64,000 nucleotides of DNA from an uncultured Flavobacteriales bacterium (GCA_905478665.1 CAJQJL010000075.1:1-64000); one strand, 5' to 3'; numbered from the stretch's first letter, positions 8,245 to 19,729 are shown. A program made the numbers and translations. Notes: generated by a model from the sequence alone, not told the origin.

Positions 8245-11200
8245 ATGATAAAATTTATTGTAAAATTTTTTCTTGACAATAAGCTGGTTGCATGGATAAT
8301 GCTTGCGATGTTTGTTCTATGGGGACTGGTTACTGCGCCATTTGAATCTGGTTCAGATGTAATCCCTAGAGATCCTGTTGCCGTAGATGCGATTCCAGAC
8401 ATTGGAGAAAATCAACAAATCGTATTTACACAGTGGATGGGACGCTCTCCACAAGATGTTGAAGACCAGATAACTTCTAAACTAACCTCTGCTTTATTAG
8501 GTATTCCCGGAGTGAAGAGCGTACGAAGCAATTCCATGTTTGGCTTTTCAAGTATTTACCTCATTTTTGAAGAAGATATTGAGTTCTACTGGAGTAGAAG
8601 TAGAATCTTGGAGAAGCTGAATTCGCTTCCAGACAATACGGTTCCTCCCGGTGCACAGCCAACTCTTGGACCAGATGCAACTGCTCTCGGACAAATTTAT
8701 TGGTATACTCTTGAAGGGCAAGATCCAGATGGAAACACTACAGGAGGGTGGGATCAACAAGAATTGAGGTCTATACAGGATTTCTATGTGAAGTATGGAT
8801 TACAATCAGCAAGTGGAGTGTCTGAAGTTGCCTCTATTGGAGGTTTTGTGAAAGAATACCAAGTAGATGTAGACCCTGAAAAAATGCGAAGCTACGGTCT
8901 GTCATTGAATCAAATTATGAAATCCGTTAAGGAGAGTAATCTTGACATTGGAGCTCAGACAATCGAAATCAATCTAGTAGAGTATTTCGTTCGAGGATTG
9001 GGGTATGTGAAATCTGTTGAAGACATTGAGAATAGCGTTGTGAAAGTAGTTGACAATGTCCCAGTCCGAATAATGGATGTCGCGACAGTACATCTAGGCC
9101 CCGCTACACGTCGTGGAATATTGGATAAATCGGGAGCACCCGCTGTTGGAGGTGTGGTAGTGGCGCGCTATGGAGCAAATCCACTTGAAGTGATCAATAA
9201 TGTAAAATCGCAAATCGATGAATTGGCAGGTGGACTACCGAGTAAAACGCTTGCCGATGGGACTGTATCAAAAGTTACTATTGTTCCATTCTATGATAGG
9301 ACAGAGCTAATTAAAGAAACAATTGGTACACTTGAAGAGGCTCTGACCCTTGAAATACTCATTACCATTATTGTGGTGATTTTGATGCTGCTTCACCTGA
9401 AGTCATCCCTGCTAATAAGTGCATCATTACCTGTTGCGGTATTGATGTGTTTTATTGCAATGCGATACTTTGGTGTTGATGCAAATATTGTTGCATTATC
9501 GGGGATAGCAATTGCGGTTGGAACAATGGTAGATATGGGAATTGTATTGACCGAGAGTATGGTCTCCCAGATGAAGATTGCACCTCCTGAACAAGCACTC
9601 AAAACAACCATTTACTTAGCAACTGTAGATGTGGCGTCAGCTGTGGTTACGGCTGTTGCAACCACCATTGTAAGTTTCCTTCCAGTATTCACCATGGAAG
9701 CTGCCGAAGGCAAAATGTTTAGACCGCTCGCATTTACGAAAACATTTGCGCTATTATCTTCTATATTATTAGCCATCACGGTAATCCCTCCTTTGGCTGA
9801 ACAATTGTTCAAATTAAAAAGTAAGGGTAAAATCTCTGCATATCTCTCGAATGGATCACTGGTACTCTTATCACTGACCCTTTTGTTTACACACTATGCA
9901 TTTTTTGGAGTATTTGGTTTGGTTGTAGGGATAACGGGTGGGATATCTACCTATGCAAAAGGTGTTAAATCAGAAACATGGGTAAAACGCTTTGATTACG
10001 GAAAGAACATCTCCTATGCACTTGTTGTTTGTTGGTTGCTGGCAAGAATATGGATGCCGCTTGGGGTGGTGAAGAGTACTTTTTCGAATTTTCTATTTAT
10101 CGCTATAATCATTGGTTGTTTAATTGGATTTTTCTACGTCATCATACATTTCTATGAGCGCATTTTACGGTTCTTTCTAAGATGGAAAATTATCTTTCTT
10201 TCATGTACGGTGTTTATAATTATCGGTGGATGCAGTGTGTTTATGGACACGAAACGTGAATTTATGCCTGCCTTGAATGAGGGGTCATTCTTACTTATGC
10301 CAACATCAATGCCTCATTCTGGGAATGAAATAAATGAGGCTAATTTAAGAATGTTGGATATGGCCGTTTCCGCAATTCCAGAAGTTGAGTTAGTGGTTGG
10401 AAAAGCTGGAAGAATAGAAAGCTCCCTAGATCCCGCCCCAATGTCCATGTATGAAAATATCATCAGCTATAAGTCAGAATACAAAACTAATGAAGATGGC
10501 CGTCGTGTGCGATTCAAAGTAGACGAAAATAATGAATATCTGTATGATGATTTAGGGGAACTAATTCCTGATGAGAACGGCAAGTACTTTCGGCAATGGC
10601 GAGATCATATAAAATCTCCTGATGACATATGGACTGAAATAGTCGCTGCAACTAAGATTCCCGGCTTGACTTCTGCACCTAAATTGCAACCAATTGAAAC
10701 ACGTTTGGTAATGCTCCAAACTGGAATGCGAGCACCGATGGGAATAAAGGTAAAAGGAACTAGCCTTAAAGAAATAGAAGAGTTTGGCTTACAATTAGAA
10801 ATGTTCTTAAAAGACGTCCCTGGTGTTAAGAACTCAGCGGTCTTTGCAGATAGAATAGTTGGGAAGCCATATATGATGCTTAACATTGATCGCCATGAAA
10901 TTTCACGTCATGGACTGACGATTGTCCAAGTACAGAATCAATTGCAAACTGCTATTGGGGGCATGATAATGACTACTACGGTTGAAGGTAGGGAACGCTA
11001 TGGAATTCGTTTAAGGTATCCTTTGGAATTAAGAAATGAACCTGAAAAGATCAAATCAATTTACATTACTGACGCTTTTGGGGCTCAAATTCCTCTTGGA
11101 GATTTAGTTAACATTACCTATGAACAAGGCCCAATGTCAATTAAAAGTGAAGATGGATTTCTGGTAGGATTTGTCCTTTTTGATAAAGTAGATGACGATG

Positions 11201-12018
11201 ATGTCAAAGAAAATGAGGATCCAAAAGATTTTAAGGAGGACGGTACTGCTTACTCAGAGATAGAGATAGTGGAAAATGCCCAAAAATTATTTGACCAGAA
11301 AACGAAGGGTGGTCAATTAGTGGCGCCAGAAGGAGTTACATACCGATTTGCAGGGAACTATGAACAGCACGAACGCTTTATTAAAAGACTGATTATCGTT
11401 ATTCCGATCTCTCTTATTTTAATTTTCCTCATTCTATATTTTCATTTTAAATCGGCGATCACATCCTTATTTGTTTTTTCTGGAGTATTGCTGGCATTTT
11501 CAGGTGGATTCATTATGATCGGGTTGTATGGACAGGATTGGTTCATGAATTTTGAGATGTTCGGCACAAACATGAGAGAGTTGTTTCAAATGCATCCGAT
11601 CAAATTAAGTGTGGCTGTTTGGGTGGGGTTTTTAGCGTTGTTTGGTATTGCTACCGATGATGGGGTTCTTGTGGCGACTTTTTTAAAAGATAGTTTTAAA
11701 AAGAATCACCCTACGAGTGTCAACGGAATTCATGATGCTGTTGTGGAAGGCGGTTTGCGTAGAGTAAAGCCAGCAATGATGACTACTGCAACAACAATTT
11801 TAGCTCTTCTACCTGTGCTCACTTCTACTGGAAAAGGGGCGGATATCATGCTTCCAATGGCTATTCCTTCATTTGGTGGGATGGTATTAAATACAATAAC
11901 CATGTTTACTGTTCCTGTGCTCTATTGTACATGGAAGGAAGCACAGCTCAAATTCGGTAAGAATCGATCAATTAAAGAATCTGGAACTGAAGGTTCTCCT
12001 AATACGGAAATATCATGA
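8245..12018 (+). CDS. cusA: CusA/CzcA-family heavy-metal efflux RND transporter
   Basis: 1257 aa; FTQWMGRSPQDVEDQITSKLTSALLGIPGVKSVRS and other RND/CusA motifs. Confidence 0.93.
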   Translation: MIKFIVKFFLDNKLVAWIMLAMFVLWGLVTAPFESGSDVIPRDPVAVDAIPDIGENQQIVFTQWMGRSPQDVEDQITSKLTSALLGIPGVKSVRSNSMFGFSSIYLIFEEDIEFYWSRSRILEKLNSLPDNTVPPGAQPTLGPDATALGQIYWYTLEGQDPDGNTTGGWDQQELRSIQDFYVKYGLQSASGVSEVASIGGFVKEYQVDVDPEKMRSYGLSLNQIMKSVKESNLDIGAQTIEINLVEYFVRGLGYVKSVEDIENSVVKVVDNVPVRIMDVATVHLGPATRRGILDKSGAPAVGGVVVARYGANPLEVINNVKSQIDELAGGLPSKTLADGTVSKVTIVPFYDRTELIKETIGTLEEALTLEILITIIVVILMLLHLKSSLLISASLPVAVLMCFIAMRYFGVDANIVALSGIAIAVGTMVDMGIVLTESMVSQMKIAPPEQALKTTIYLATVDVASAVVTAVATTIVSFLPVFTMEAAEGKMFRPLAFTKTFALLSSILLAITVIPPLAEQLFKLKSKGKISAYLSNGSLVLLSLTLLFTHYAFFGVFGLVVGITGGISTYAKGVKSETWVKRFDYGKNISYALVVCWLLARIWMPLGVVKSTFSNFLFIAIIIGCLIGFFYVIIHFYERILRFFLRWKIIFLSCTVFIIIGGCSVFMDTKREFMPALNEGSFLLMPTSMPHSGNEINEANLRMLDMAVSAIPEVELVVGKAGRIESSLDPAPMSMYENIISYKSEYKTNEDGRRVRFKVDENNEYLYDDLGELIPDENGKYFRQWRDHIKSPDDIWTEIVAATKIPGLTSAPKLQPIETRLVMLQTGMRAPMGIKVKGTSLKEIEEFGLQLEMFLKDVPGVKNSAVFADRIVGKPYMMLNIDRHEISRHGLTIVQVQNQLQTAIGGMIMTTTVEGRERYGIRLRYPLELRNEPEKIKSIYITDAFGAQIPLGDLVNITYEQGPMSIKSEDGFLVGFVLFDKVDDDDVKENEDPKDFKEDGTAYSEIEIVENAQKLFDQKTKGGQLVAPEGVTYRFAGNYEQHERFIKRLIIVIPISLILIFLILYFHFKSAITSLFVFSGVLLAFSGGFIMIGLYGQDWFMNFEMFGTNMRELFQMHPIKLSVAVWVGFLALFGIATDDGVLVATFLKDSFKKNHPTSVNGIHDAVVEGGLRRVKPAMMTTATTILALLPVLTSTGKGADIMLPMAIPSFGGMVLNTITMFTVPVLYCTWKEAQLKFGKNRSIKESGTEGSPNTEIS

Positions 12019-13247
12019 TAGGAAAGTTTATTACATGCTTTGTTCTCTGCTGGTTGTGTATTGCAAATGCTCAAGGACAACTCTTGGACTCATTGTTGAA
12101 AATGGTGGTTGAAAACAGTCCAGAATTGAAAGCCCTTCAGTTGGAATACGAAGCAGAATTAATGAAGGTGGATCAGGTACGGACTATCCCGAATACGCAG
12201 TTTGGCATAGGTATTCCGGCTCTAAGGCCAGAAACACGACTGGGACCGCAATTAATAATGGTGAGTGCAAGCCAAATGTTTCCATGGTTTGGTGCTCGAA
12301 AGGTGAAAGGTGATGTAGTTGTAAGCATGTCAAAAGCCAAATACGAACGTATATCAGTGATTCGTTTAGAGTTGTTTAACAAAGTGGAACTTGCGTACTA
12401 CGCGTTGGTTGACCTCAAACAAAAAGCAGGAATTATTAGTGAAATTCTAAAACAATTTGAAGTGCTTAAACAATTGGCATTGACAAAAATGGAAGGTGGA
12501 AGTGGCAGAATGACCAACGTACTTCGAGTAGAATTGAAACAGGACGAACTGAAGCAGCAATTGAAAAGGATTGAAGCTTCTAAGCAAAAATATTTTGCGA
12601 TTATTAATTCGCTCACTCTGGCTCCTTGGGCAACGACAATAGATGTGGATGATGTTGGTGTAGAATTGTTCGAATTTAACCTAAAGGAATCGCGAAAAAA
12701 AATTAGCGAACACTATCCATTGATCACAATGATTGATCGGCAAATCGCTGCTTCAAGAAACAAACAATTGGTTAATAGGAAAATGGGCGCGCCTATGATT
12801 GGCGTTGGGTTGGATTATTCAATAGTTGGGGAAAGAACAGATATGATCCCTGAATACAATGGGCGCGATATTCTGATTCCCAAATTGATGATCAGTATTC
12901 CTCTTTATCGTAAAGGATTCAAGGCTAAGAATATTGAGGAGGGGCTTATACAGTCTGCGCTAGAGTTTAATCAAGAGAGCATTGAACAGCGCGTTATTGG
13001 ACAGTTGCTTCATTACCATACGGATTATAAGCTAGCTCTTTTGGAGATCGAACTGAATGAAGAGCAGATTGGAACAACAAAAAAAATTATGGATTTACTA
13101 CTCACTGAATACAGTACTGAGGGAGGCTCTTTCGATGAGTTGCTTCAGGTTCAGAATCAATTGTTGGGTTATGAGTTGGAACTGAGTACAGCAAAAAAAA
13201 TGGTAAACATGGCGGTTTCAAATATGGAACGATTAATAAACTACTAA
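12015..13247 (+). CDS. TolC-family outer-membrane efflux protein
   Basis: ATGA overlap with cusA; coiled-coil OEP features. Confidence 0.85.
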   Translation: MIGKFITCFVLCWLCIANAQGQLLDSLLKMVVENSPELKALQLEYEAELMKVDQVRTIPNTQFGIGIPALRPETRLGPQLIMVSASQMFPWFGARKVKGDVVVSMSKAKYERISVIRLELFNKVELAYYALVDLKQKAGIISEILKQFEVLKQLALTKMEGGSGRMTNVLRVELKQDELKQQLKRIEASKQKYFAIINSLTLAPWATTIDVDDVGVELFEFNLKESRKKISEHYPLITMIDRQIAASRNKQLVNRKMGAPMIGVGLDYSIVGERTDMIPEYNGRDILIPKLMISIPLYRKGFKAKNIEEGLIQSALEFNQESIEQRVIGQLLHYHTDYKLALLEIELNEEQIGTTKKIMDLLLTEYSTEGGSFDELLQVQNQLLGYELELSTAKKMVNMAVSNMERLINY

Positions 13248-13250
13248 CAT

Positions 13251-13808
13251 ATGGAATTGACAATTAAAAATATGGTTTGTGATCGATGTATCAAGGTAGT
13301 TAGAGATCATTTGAATGAGTCAAATCTACCATTTATGAAAGTGGAACTGGGCAAAATTTATTTCAAACGTGATTTGAAGACGGCTGAATTACGACGGCTA
13401 AATAAACAACTGGTTGATGAAGGCTTTGAAATTCTTAAAGAAGAAGAATTGAAAATTGTTGAAGGAGTAAAGTTTGTGGTAATAAGCGAGGTGCGTGGCT
13501 ATTCGAGTAGAACTGTTACTGAAAGTTATTCAAATATATTGAGCAAGGATTTGGGAATAAGCTATTCTAAGATTAGTAGGTTATTCTCCCAAGTGGAGGG
13601 AAAAAGTATTGAGCGCTTCATCATTCTTCAGAAAATTGAAATGGTTAAAGAGTTAATGACATATGGTGAGTTAACGATGAGCGAAATAGCTTATGAAATG
13701 AACTATAGCAGCCCTCAACATTTATCAAAACAATTCAAACAGGTTACAGGTCTGTCACCAACTGAATTTAAGGGAATTGCCTCCAGAGAAAAATTAGATA
13801 ACATATAA
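13251..13808 (+). CDS. HMA-like N-terminal domain fused to AraC-type HTH regulator
   Basis: N-terminal MxxxIKNMVCDRCIKVV; C-terminal MSEIAYEMNYSSPQHLSKQFKQVTGLSPTEFKG. Confidence 0.88.
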   Translation: MELTIKNMVCDRCIKVVRDHLNESNLPFMKVELGKIYFKRDLKTAELRRLNKQLVDEGFEILKEEELKIVEGVKFVVISEVRGYSSRTVTESYSNILSKDLGISYSKISRLFSQVEGKSIERFIILQKIEMVKELMTYGELTMSEIAYEMNYSSPQHLSKQFKQVTGLSPTEFKGIASREKLDNI

Positions 13809-13860
13809 GTCAAATTGTACACGTACTACCAATTGAAATACCAGAACTTGGTCTAAAAAG

Positions 13861-16242
13861 ATGAAACATACATACAAAATATCGGGAATGTCTTGTGATG
13901 GCTGTGTAAAACATGTCAAGGAATCACTACTAAGTGTTTCTGAAATTGAACATGTACAAATTGACCTAAAGGATGGATTAGCTGAAATTACAATGGATAC
14001 GCATGTGACCATTGAACGAATGAATGAAACACTGGAAGGATCTCAATACACCATCCATTCGCTTACAGATGAACTTCCACCTCAAGAAAAAGCAATTGTC
14101 AACAATAATGCAGCACGTTTTTATTGCCCAATGCATTGCGAAGGAGATAAAACATATGATAAGGCTGGAGACTGTCCAGTATGCGGTATGGATTTAGTTC
14201 CGAGTCAAAAGCTTATGAGCGAAGAGGAATCTACATATAACAAGTTGATGAAGAAATTGCGCGTTGCAGTTGTCTTTACATCGCCAATTTTTCTCATTGC
14301 GATGCTAGACATGTTTGATCCCAATCCTTTGGAACAGATTCTTCCAAAAACGTCTTGGAATTGGTTGCAATTTGGGCTGTCTATCCCCGTTGTGTTTTAT
14401 GCGACATGGATGTTCTTTACTAGGGCATGGTCTTCCATTGTAAGAAGAAGCTTTAATATGTTCACGCTGATAGGTATTGGAGCTGGAGCTGCATGGATCT
14501 TTAGTTTGATAGCACTTCTCTTTCCCGAAATTTTCCCTGATCAATTTAAAGGAAATCAAGGGGCTGTGCATCTATACTTTGAAGCAGCAACTGTTATTCT
14601 CACGCTTGTATTGGTTGGTCAGGTGCTCGAAGCAAGGGCTCATAATAGAACCAATTCAGCAGTAAAAGAGCTGTTGAAGTTGGCGCCCAATGCGGCAACG
14701 TTGGTGGTTAATGGTGAAGAACGTGAAATTTCCATCGATCAAATTAAGGTTGGAGACCATTTAAGGGTGAAGCCCGGAGACAAAATCCCTGTAGACGGGA
14801 CTATTTTTTTAGGAACCAGTTCTATTGATGAATCGATGATATCAGGTGAACCAATTCCTGTTGATAAATCGGTTGGGGATACTGTTAGTTCTGGAACTAT
14901 CAATGGCACGCAAAGTTTTGTCATGGTTGCTGAAAAGATTGGAAGTGACACACTCCTTTCTCAGATTATTCATATGGTAAATAATGCGAGTAGAAGTCAA
15001 GCCCCTATTCAAAAGTTAGCTGATAGAATTTCAGCCTATTTCGTTCCTATTGTGATCGGTGTTTCCCTGCTTACATTTTTTATCTGGTTGTTCCTTGGAC
15101 CAGAGCCAAGATTTACCTTCGCATTTGTAAATGCCGTGGCTGTATTAGTAATAGCATGCCCATGTGCACTTGGATTAGCAACTCCAATGTCGGTGATGGT
15201 AGGTGTTGGAAAAGGGGCTCAATCAGGAATTTTAATAAAAAATGCTGAATCCCTTGAACAGATGAACAAGGTGACAACACTAATAATTGACAAAACAGGA
15301 ACGGTAACCGAAGGTAAGCCTTCTGTAGAAAAGCTGATTTCTTCAGAATCTTGGTCAGTTGAAAAACTAACTTCTATCGTGGCTTCGATCAATCAGCAAA
15401 GTGAGCATCCTCTAGCAGCAGCTACAGTTGATTTTGCTAAAAAGGCTGGCGTTGACATGATTTCTGTTAAAGATTTTCAATCGGTCACAGGAAAGGGGGT
15501 TATGGGGACTTATGACACACGCAAAGTACTTATCGGAAACGCAAAATTATTGGAGGATAACGCTGTTCATATCGATACTGAATTAATGCGAAAGGCTGAA
15601 CTAGAACAAGCAAAAGGAAAAACTGTTCCTTACGTTGTCGTCGACAATAAACTGGTTGGGTTTGTTGTCATATTTGATGCAATTAAGGCAACGAGTAAAT
15701 CTGCATTACAGGCTCTACAGAAAAAAGGAATCCACATTATAATGATGACTGGGGATAACGCCTTTACAGCGAAAGCTGTAGCCGATGAGATAGGAATTAC
15801 CGATTATCATTCTGATTGTTTGCCAAAAGACAAATTGGATCATGTAGAGCGGTTGAAAAATCAAGGTGAAACTGTAGCCATGGTTGGGGATGGGATTAAT
15901 GATGCTCCAGCTTTGGCCCTTTCAGATGTGGGTATTGCAATGGGCACGGGTACAGATGTAGCCATTGAAAGTTCAGAGATCACATTGATTCGGGGTGATC
16001 TAAATGGAATTGTGAAAGCCAGAAATTTAAGTGAGAAAGTATTAAAAAACATCAAACAGAACTTAGTGTTTGCGTTGGGGTACAATATACTAGGAGTGCC
16101 CATTGCTGCGGGTATACTTTATCCCTTTTTCGGGATATTGCTCTCACCTATGATCGCGGCATTGGCAATGAGTTTTAGTTCTGTTTCCGTTATTTCCAAT
16201 GCATTAAGATTGAAGTCAATAAAATTAAATAGTTCGACATGA
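13861..16242 (+). CDS. copA: copper-translocating P1B-type ATPase with HMA and YCPMHC...CGMDL heavy-metal-binding domains
   Basis: [38 protein letters not shown] motif; [15 protein letters not shown]. Confidence 0.93.
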   Translation: MKHTYKISGMSCDGCVKHVKESLLSVSEIEHVQIDLKDGLAEITMDTHVTIERMNETLEGSQYTIHSLTDELPPQEKAIVNNNAARFYCPMHCEGDKTYDKAGDCPVCGMDLVPSQKLMSEEESTYNKLMKKLRVAVVFTSPIFLIAMLDMFDPNPLEQILPKTSWNWLQFGLSIPVVFYATWMFFTRAWSSIVRRSFNMFTLIGIGAGAAWIFSLIALLFPEIFPDQFKGNQGAVHLYFEAATVILTLVLVGQVLEARAHNRTNSAVKELLKLAPNAATLVVNGEEREISIDQIKVGDHLRVKPGDKIPVDGTIFLGTSSIDESMISGEPIPVDKSVGDTVSSGTINGTQSFVMVAEKIGSDTLLSQIIHMVNNASRSQAPIQKLADRISAYFVPIVIGVSLLTFFIWLFLGPEPRFTFAFVNAVAVLVIACPCALGLATPMSVMVGVGKGAQSGILIKNAESLEQMNKVTTLIIDKTGTVTEGKPSVEKLISSESWSVEKLTSIVASINQQSEHPLAAATVDFAKKAGVDMISVKDFQSVTGKGVMGTYDTRKVLIGNAKLLEDNAVHIDTELMRKAELEQAKGKTVPYVVVDNKLVGFVVIFDAIKATSKSALQALQKKGIHIIMMTGDNAFTAKAVADEIGITDYHSDCLPKDKLDHVERLKNQGETVAMVGDGINDAPALALSDVGIAMGTGTDVAIESSEITLIRGDLNGIVKARNLSEKVLKNIKQNLVFALGYNILGVPIAAGILYPFFGILLSPMIAALAMSFSSVSVISNALRLKSIKLNSST

Positions 16243-17972
16243 AAAATAGGATATTAACAATTGTGATAACAGCAGTTTTGAGTATAGCACTTGGGTACTT
16301 TCTCTTTAGTAGTGCATCAGTTGATGAAACTGAAACGCATGCGGGCCATAGCTCGGCAGAGGAAATTTGGACGTGTTCCATGCATCCGCAAATACGTAAA
16401 CCTGAACCTGGTGATTGTCCGATTTGTGGAATGGATTTGATTTTGGCAGATAATTCTGGCAGCGGTAACCCTCTCGTATTTGAAATGACAGAGGATGCTA
16501 TGCGAATCGCAAATATCCAGACGACAATAGTGGGTTTAAACTTAGGTTCGGGACAGGGGTTAAGATTATCCGGCAAAATTAAAACTGATGAAACTGTGGC
16601 TTCAAGTATTGTCACGCATATTCCGGGAAGAATAGAGAAGTTGTATGTCAGTTTTACTGGAGATCACGTGAGTAAAGGTCAAAAAATTGCAGCTATTTAC
16701 TCTCCTGATTTGATTACTGCGCAGCGAGAATTATTAGAGGCCTATAAGTTTAAAGAAGATAATCCACAATTGCTGGAGGCAAGCAAAAACAAATTGCGTT
16801 ACTGGAAAATTTCCAATCAGGAGATCAATAAAATAATTAAATCAGGACATGTTAAAGAGTATTTTGATATTCGTGCGGATCATTCTGGTGTAATTCAGAA
16901 AAAAAAGATTGCTGTTGGTGATTATTTGGGAAAGGGTGGAGTACTTTTTGAATTACAGAATTTAAATAAGCTGTGGGCTGTATTTGATGCTTATGAGGCT
17001 GACCTGAATAGCATTGAGCTTGGAAAAAACATAACGTTTACAACACCTTCGATACCGGGAGAAAAATTCAATGGAGCGATTTTCTTCATTGATCCTTTTA
17101 TCAATCCTACTACAAGAACAGCGTCTGTTCGCTTAAAAATTAATAATTCCAGCAAGCGTTTAAAGCCTGAAATGTTCATTAACGGTAGGTTAGAACAGTC
17201 TTCAAGTGAAAACGTAAATTCGCGTTTGACTGTGCCAAAAACCGCTGTCCTTTGGACGGGTGAGCGATCTGTAGTTTACGTGAAAGTCCCCGACGCTAAG
17301 GCTCCTTCCTTCGAGTATAGAGAGGTTCAATTGGGAGCAACTATTGGATCTGAACATGAAATATTGGAAGGATTATCTGTTGGTGACGAAGTTGTTACCA
17401 ATGGGGCTTTTGTTATTGATGCTTCAGCTCAGCTTAATAATCAGGTGAGTATGATGAATCGGAATTTGCTAACAACTCAAGGGGCAGAGTTGTCTTCTGT
17501 GCCCGATTATTCATTGAAGACACCTAAAATGTTCAAAAAACAGCTAGATAATTTGCTTGATAATTATTTTGAAATCAAGGACAGGTTGGTTGGAGATGAC
17601 TTAAAATCAGCAATAGATGGAAGTACGGTTTTTTTAAAGTCACTTCAGCAAATCGATATGTCGCTTCTAAAAGGAGATGCCCACATGTATTGGATGAATG
17701 AGGCGTCTTTGCTAAAGGACGCAATAACTGGTATGACCGAGGCAAATAACATTGCTGAAGTGCGTGTTTTATTTAAACAATTATCTGCATCACTTATTAA
17801 AGCTATGAGGGCTTTTGGCGCGAACGATAATGATGATAATTACGTTCAATTTTGTTCTATGGCCTCTGATAATTCAGGAGCTTACTGGATGAGTACTACG
17901 GCTGAAATCCGTAACCCATATTATGGCGCTCAGATGCTGAAATGTGGAGAAATTAAGGATACAATTAACTAA
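16239..17972 (+). CDS. cusB: CusB-type RND periplasmic adaptor with N-terminal heavy-metal-binding domain and C-terminal DUF3347-like domain
   Basis: [24 protein letters not shown]; adaptor core; C-terminal helical region ending [14 protein letters not shown]. Confidence 0.9.
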   Translation: MKNRILTIVITAVLSIALGYFLFSSASVDETETHAGHSSAEEIWTCSMHPQIRKPEPGDCPICGMDLILADNSGSGNPLVFEMTEDAMRIANIQTTIVGLNLGSGQGLRLSGKIKTDETVASSIVTHIPGRIEKLYVSFTGDHVSKGQKIAAIYSPDLITAQRELLEAYKFKEDNPQLLEASKNKLRYWKISNQEINKIIKSGHVKEYFDIRADHSGVIQKKKIAVGDYLGKGGVLFELQNLNKLWAVFDAYEADLNSIELGKNITFTTPSIPGEKFNGAIFFIDPFINPTTRTASVRLKINNSSKRLKPEMFINGRLEQSSSENVNSRLTVPKTAVLWTGERSVVYVKVPDAKAPSFEYREVQLGATIGSEHEILEGLSVGDEVVTNGAFVIDASAQLNNQVSMMNRNLLTTQGAELSSVPDYSLKTPKMFKKQLDNLLDNYFEIKDRLVGDDLKSAIDGSTVFLKSLQQIDMSLLKGDAHMYWMNEASLLKDAITGMTEANNIAEVRVLFKQLSASLIKAMRAFGANDNDDNYVQFCSMASDNSGAYWMSTTAEIRNPYYGAQMLKCGEIKDTIN

Positions 17973-17993
17973 ATAACATAAAAACAAACTACA

Positions 17994-18332
17994 ATGAAAA
18001 AATCAATTTTTGCGATACTAGCGCTAACACTGATGGCATTTACAACAAGTGCGCAATCAAAGCAGGAGAAAACCACATTTAAGGTTTACGGGAACTGTGG
18101 AATGTGTGAAAGAACAATTGAAGGTGCCGTGAATGAACAAGTAGGAGTCCATTCAGCGAATTGGAATGTTGACTCAAAGAAAATGACCATCAAGTTTGAT
18201 CCATCGAAGGTGTCACTTGATGAGATTAAGCAGTTAATCGCTGATGCAGGTTACGATTCTGAATCACATCGATCAACAGAAAAAAAATACAATTCGCTTC
18301 ACGGTTGTTGCCAATATGAACGACCTGAATAA
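17994..18332 (+). CDS. secreted heavy-metal-associated (HMA) domain protein
   Basis: Signal peptide; YGNCGMCERTIEGAVN. Confidence 0.85.
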   Translation: MKKSIFAILALTLMAFTTSAQSKQEKTTFKVYGNCGMCERTIEGAVNEQVGVHSANWNVDSKKMTIKFDPSKVSLDEIKQLIADAGYDSESHRSTEKKYNSLHGCCQYERPE

Positions 18333-18355
18333 TATTAACAAATAAATATATAACA

Positions 18356-18559
18356 ATGAAAAAGTCAATTTTAGTACTAGCGGTTGCGGCTATTGGAATG
18401 GTATCATTCACAAGCTGCTCAAATGATAGCGGTAATGAACCAACCGCTGAAGGTCAAGTAGAAAAAGAATATTATTGCCCTATGAAATGTGAGGGAGAAA
18501 AAATGTACGCGGAGGAAGGAAGTTGTCCTGTTTGTGAAATGAATTTGGTGAAGGATTAG
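18356..18559 (+). CDS. small lipoprotein with stand-alone heavy-metal-binding domain
   Basis: Lipobox TSCS; YYCPMKCEGEKMYAEEGSCPVCEMNLV. Confidence 0.8.
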   Translation: MKKSILVLAVAAIGMVSFTSCSNDSGNEPTAEGQVEKEYYCPMKCEGEKMYAEEGSCPVCEMNLVKD

Positions 18560-18624
18560 AATAGTTATTCTAAGAGTTTCGACTTTATGGTTTTGATAGA
18601 TCAAATTCAAAGCAGGAAAACGAC

Positions 18625-18653
18625 AAAGCCGCAGTAATGCGGCTTTGTTTTTT
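18625..18653 (+). terminator. rho-independent terminator
   Basis: aaagccgcagtaatgcggctttgtttttt. Confidence 0.75.
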
Positions 18654-18742
18654 GCTGACGATCACTTGTCTTATCGCTTGATTCCGCATCTTACACATCT
18701 ACTGGTGCAGCCCGCCTAGTCTCTTCCGAAAAAAAAATATAG

Positions 18743-19729
18743 TTAATGAACTACGTTTATAGAGTGTATTAATTTGCCTTGAACAGTATAGCAATTAAAA
18801 ATATAGTATCCGGATTTTATCCCACCTATCGTAACTGAGCCGCTTGGACCTTTTACTTGACTTTTTTCTACAACCCTGCCATTCATGTCTATCAAAGAAA
18901 AAGACTTCATCGCCTTCATTTCTTTCCACTCTATCTTGACTGCGTTCTCAGTATTTGTGAAAAACACATCGCCAACTTCTTGTACTTCATTTAAACCTAA
19001 AGTTGATGTAGCGGTGAATACCGGCCTGTTGTCTACATTATTCATAACTGCCGGGATTGGAGCTTGATCTGTGTGCTGAACGCCAAAGACACCTGGATCA
19101 GTATTGTAGATCCACTCATCCAAGTTACACGTGACGTTTATATGATAGATATTCGTAGGAACATCCAAAACTCCTGTCATAGTTAAAGAAACATTTTTAT
19201 AACTAGCATCGCCTAAACAATGTGGTTGAAACAATTGATCACAAATATCATCAGCATTATTGTCTCCCATAGCATCCAAAGCCATGATGAAATACCCACC
19301 AGTCCAACCCCATTGCATTACAGGGTTTTGTTGATTGCCAAGAGGATGACCAGTTGGATATAAATTAGGGTCTAGGTGGTTGAAATCTACATGAACACCA
19401 ACTCCAAAATCAACCTGTTCAAGTGTCGTAATATTATGAAATCCAAGATTGAAAACATGACTTTGAACTTTCACTAATTTAACATCATCTGCTGTCGGAA
19501 AATCAATTATTTGACCTCCATCATGTGTTAATTTCAATTTCGAGATGTAATAATTGAAAGCCTCAACTTGAAAGGCGGTTCCACTCAAATCATGAAATAC
19601 TGTCGAACCCAAATCTAGAGAAGAAAACTCATTCCCTTCCACAGTTGGATTAAAATGTATGTAAACCTCCGGTTGTGAAAAGCCTATAGTTGAAAAAAGT
19701 AGTGCACTAATAATTAGTAATCTCTTCAT
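18743..19729 (-). CDS. MbnP-like copper-associated protein with T9SS-like C-terminal domain
   Basis: VYIHFNPTVEGNEF...FNYYISKLKLT...WGWTGGYFIMALDAMG pattern of MbnP family; C-terminal FSLIDMNGRVVEKSQV...GYYIFN. Confidence 0.8.
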   Translation of the reverse strand: MKRLLIISALLFSTIGFSQPEVYIHFNPTVEGNEFSSLDLGSTVFHDLSGTAFQVEAFNYYISKLKLTHDGGQIIDFPTADDVKLVKVQSHVFNLGFHNITTLEQVDFGVGVHVDFNHLDPNLYPTGHPLGNQQNPVMQWGWTGGYFIMALDAMGDNNADDICDQLFQPHCLGDASYKNVSLTMTGVLDVPTNIYHINVTCNLDEWIYNTDPGVFGVQHTDQAPIPAVMNNVDNRPVFTATSTLGLNEVQEVGDVFFTNTENAVKIEWKEMKAMKSFSLIDMNGRVVEKSQVKGPSGSVTIGGIKSGYYIFNCYTVQGKLIHSINVVH

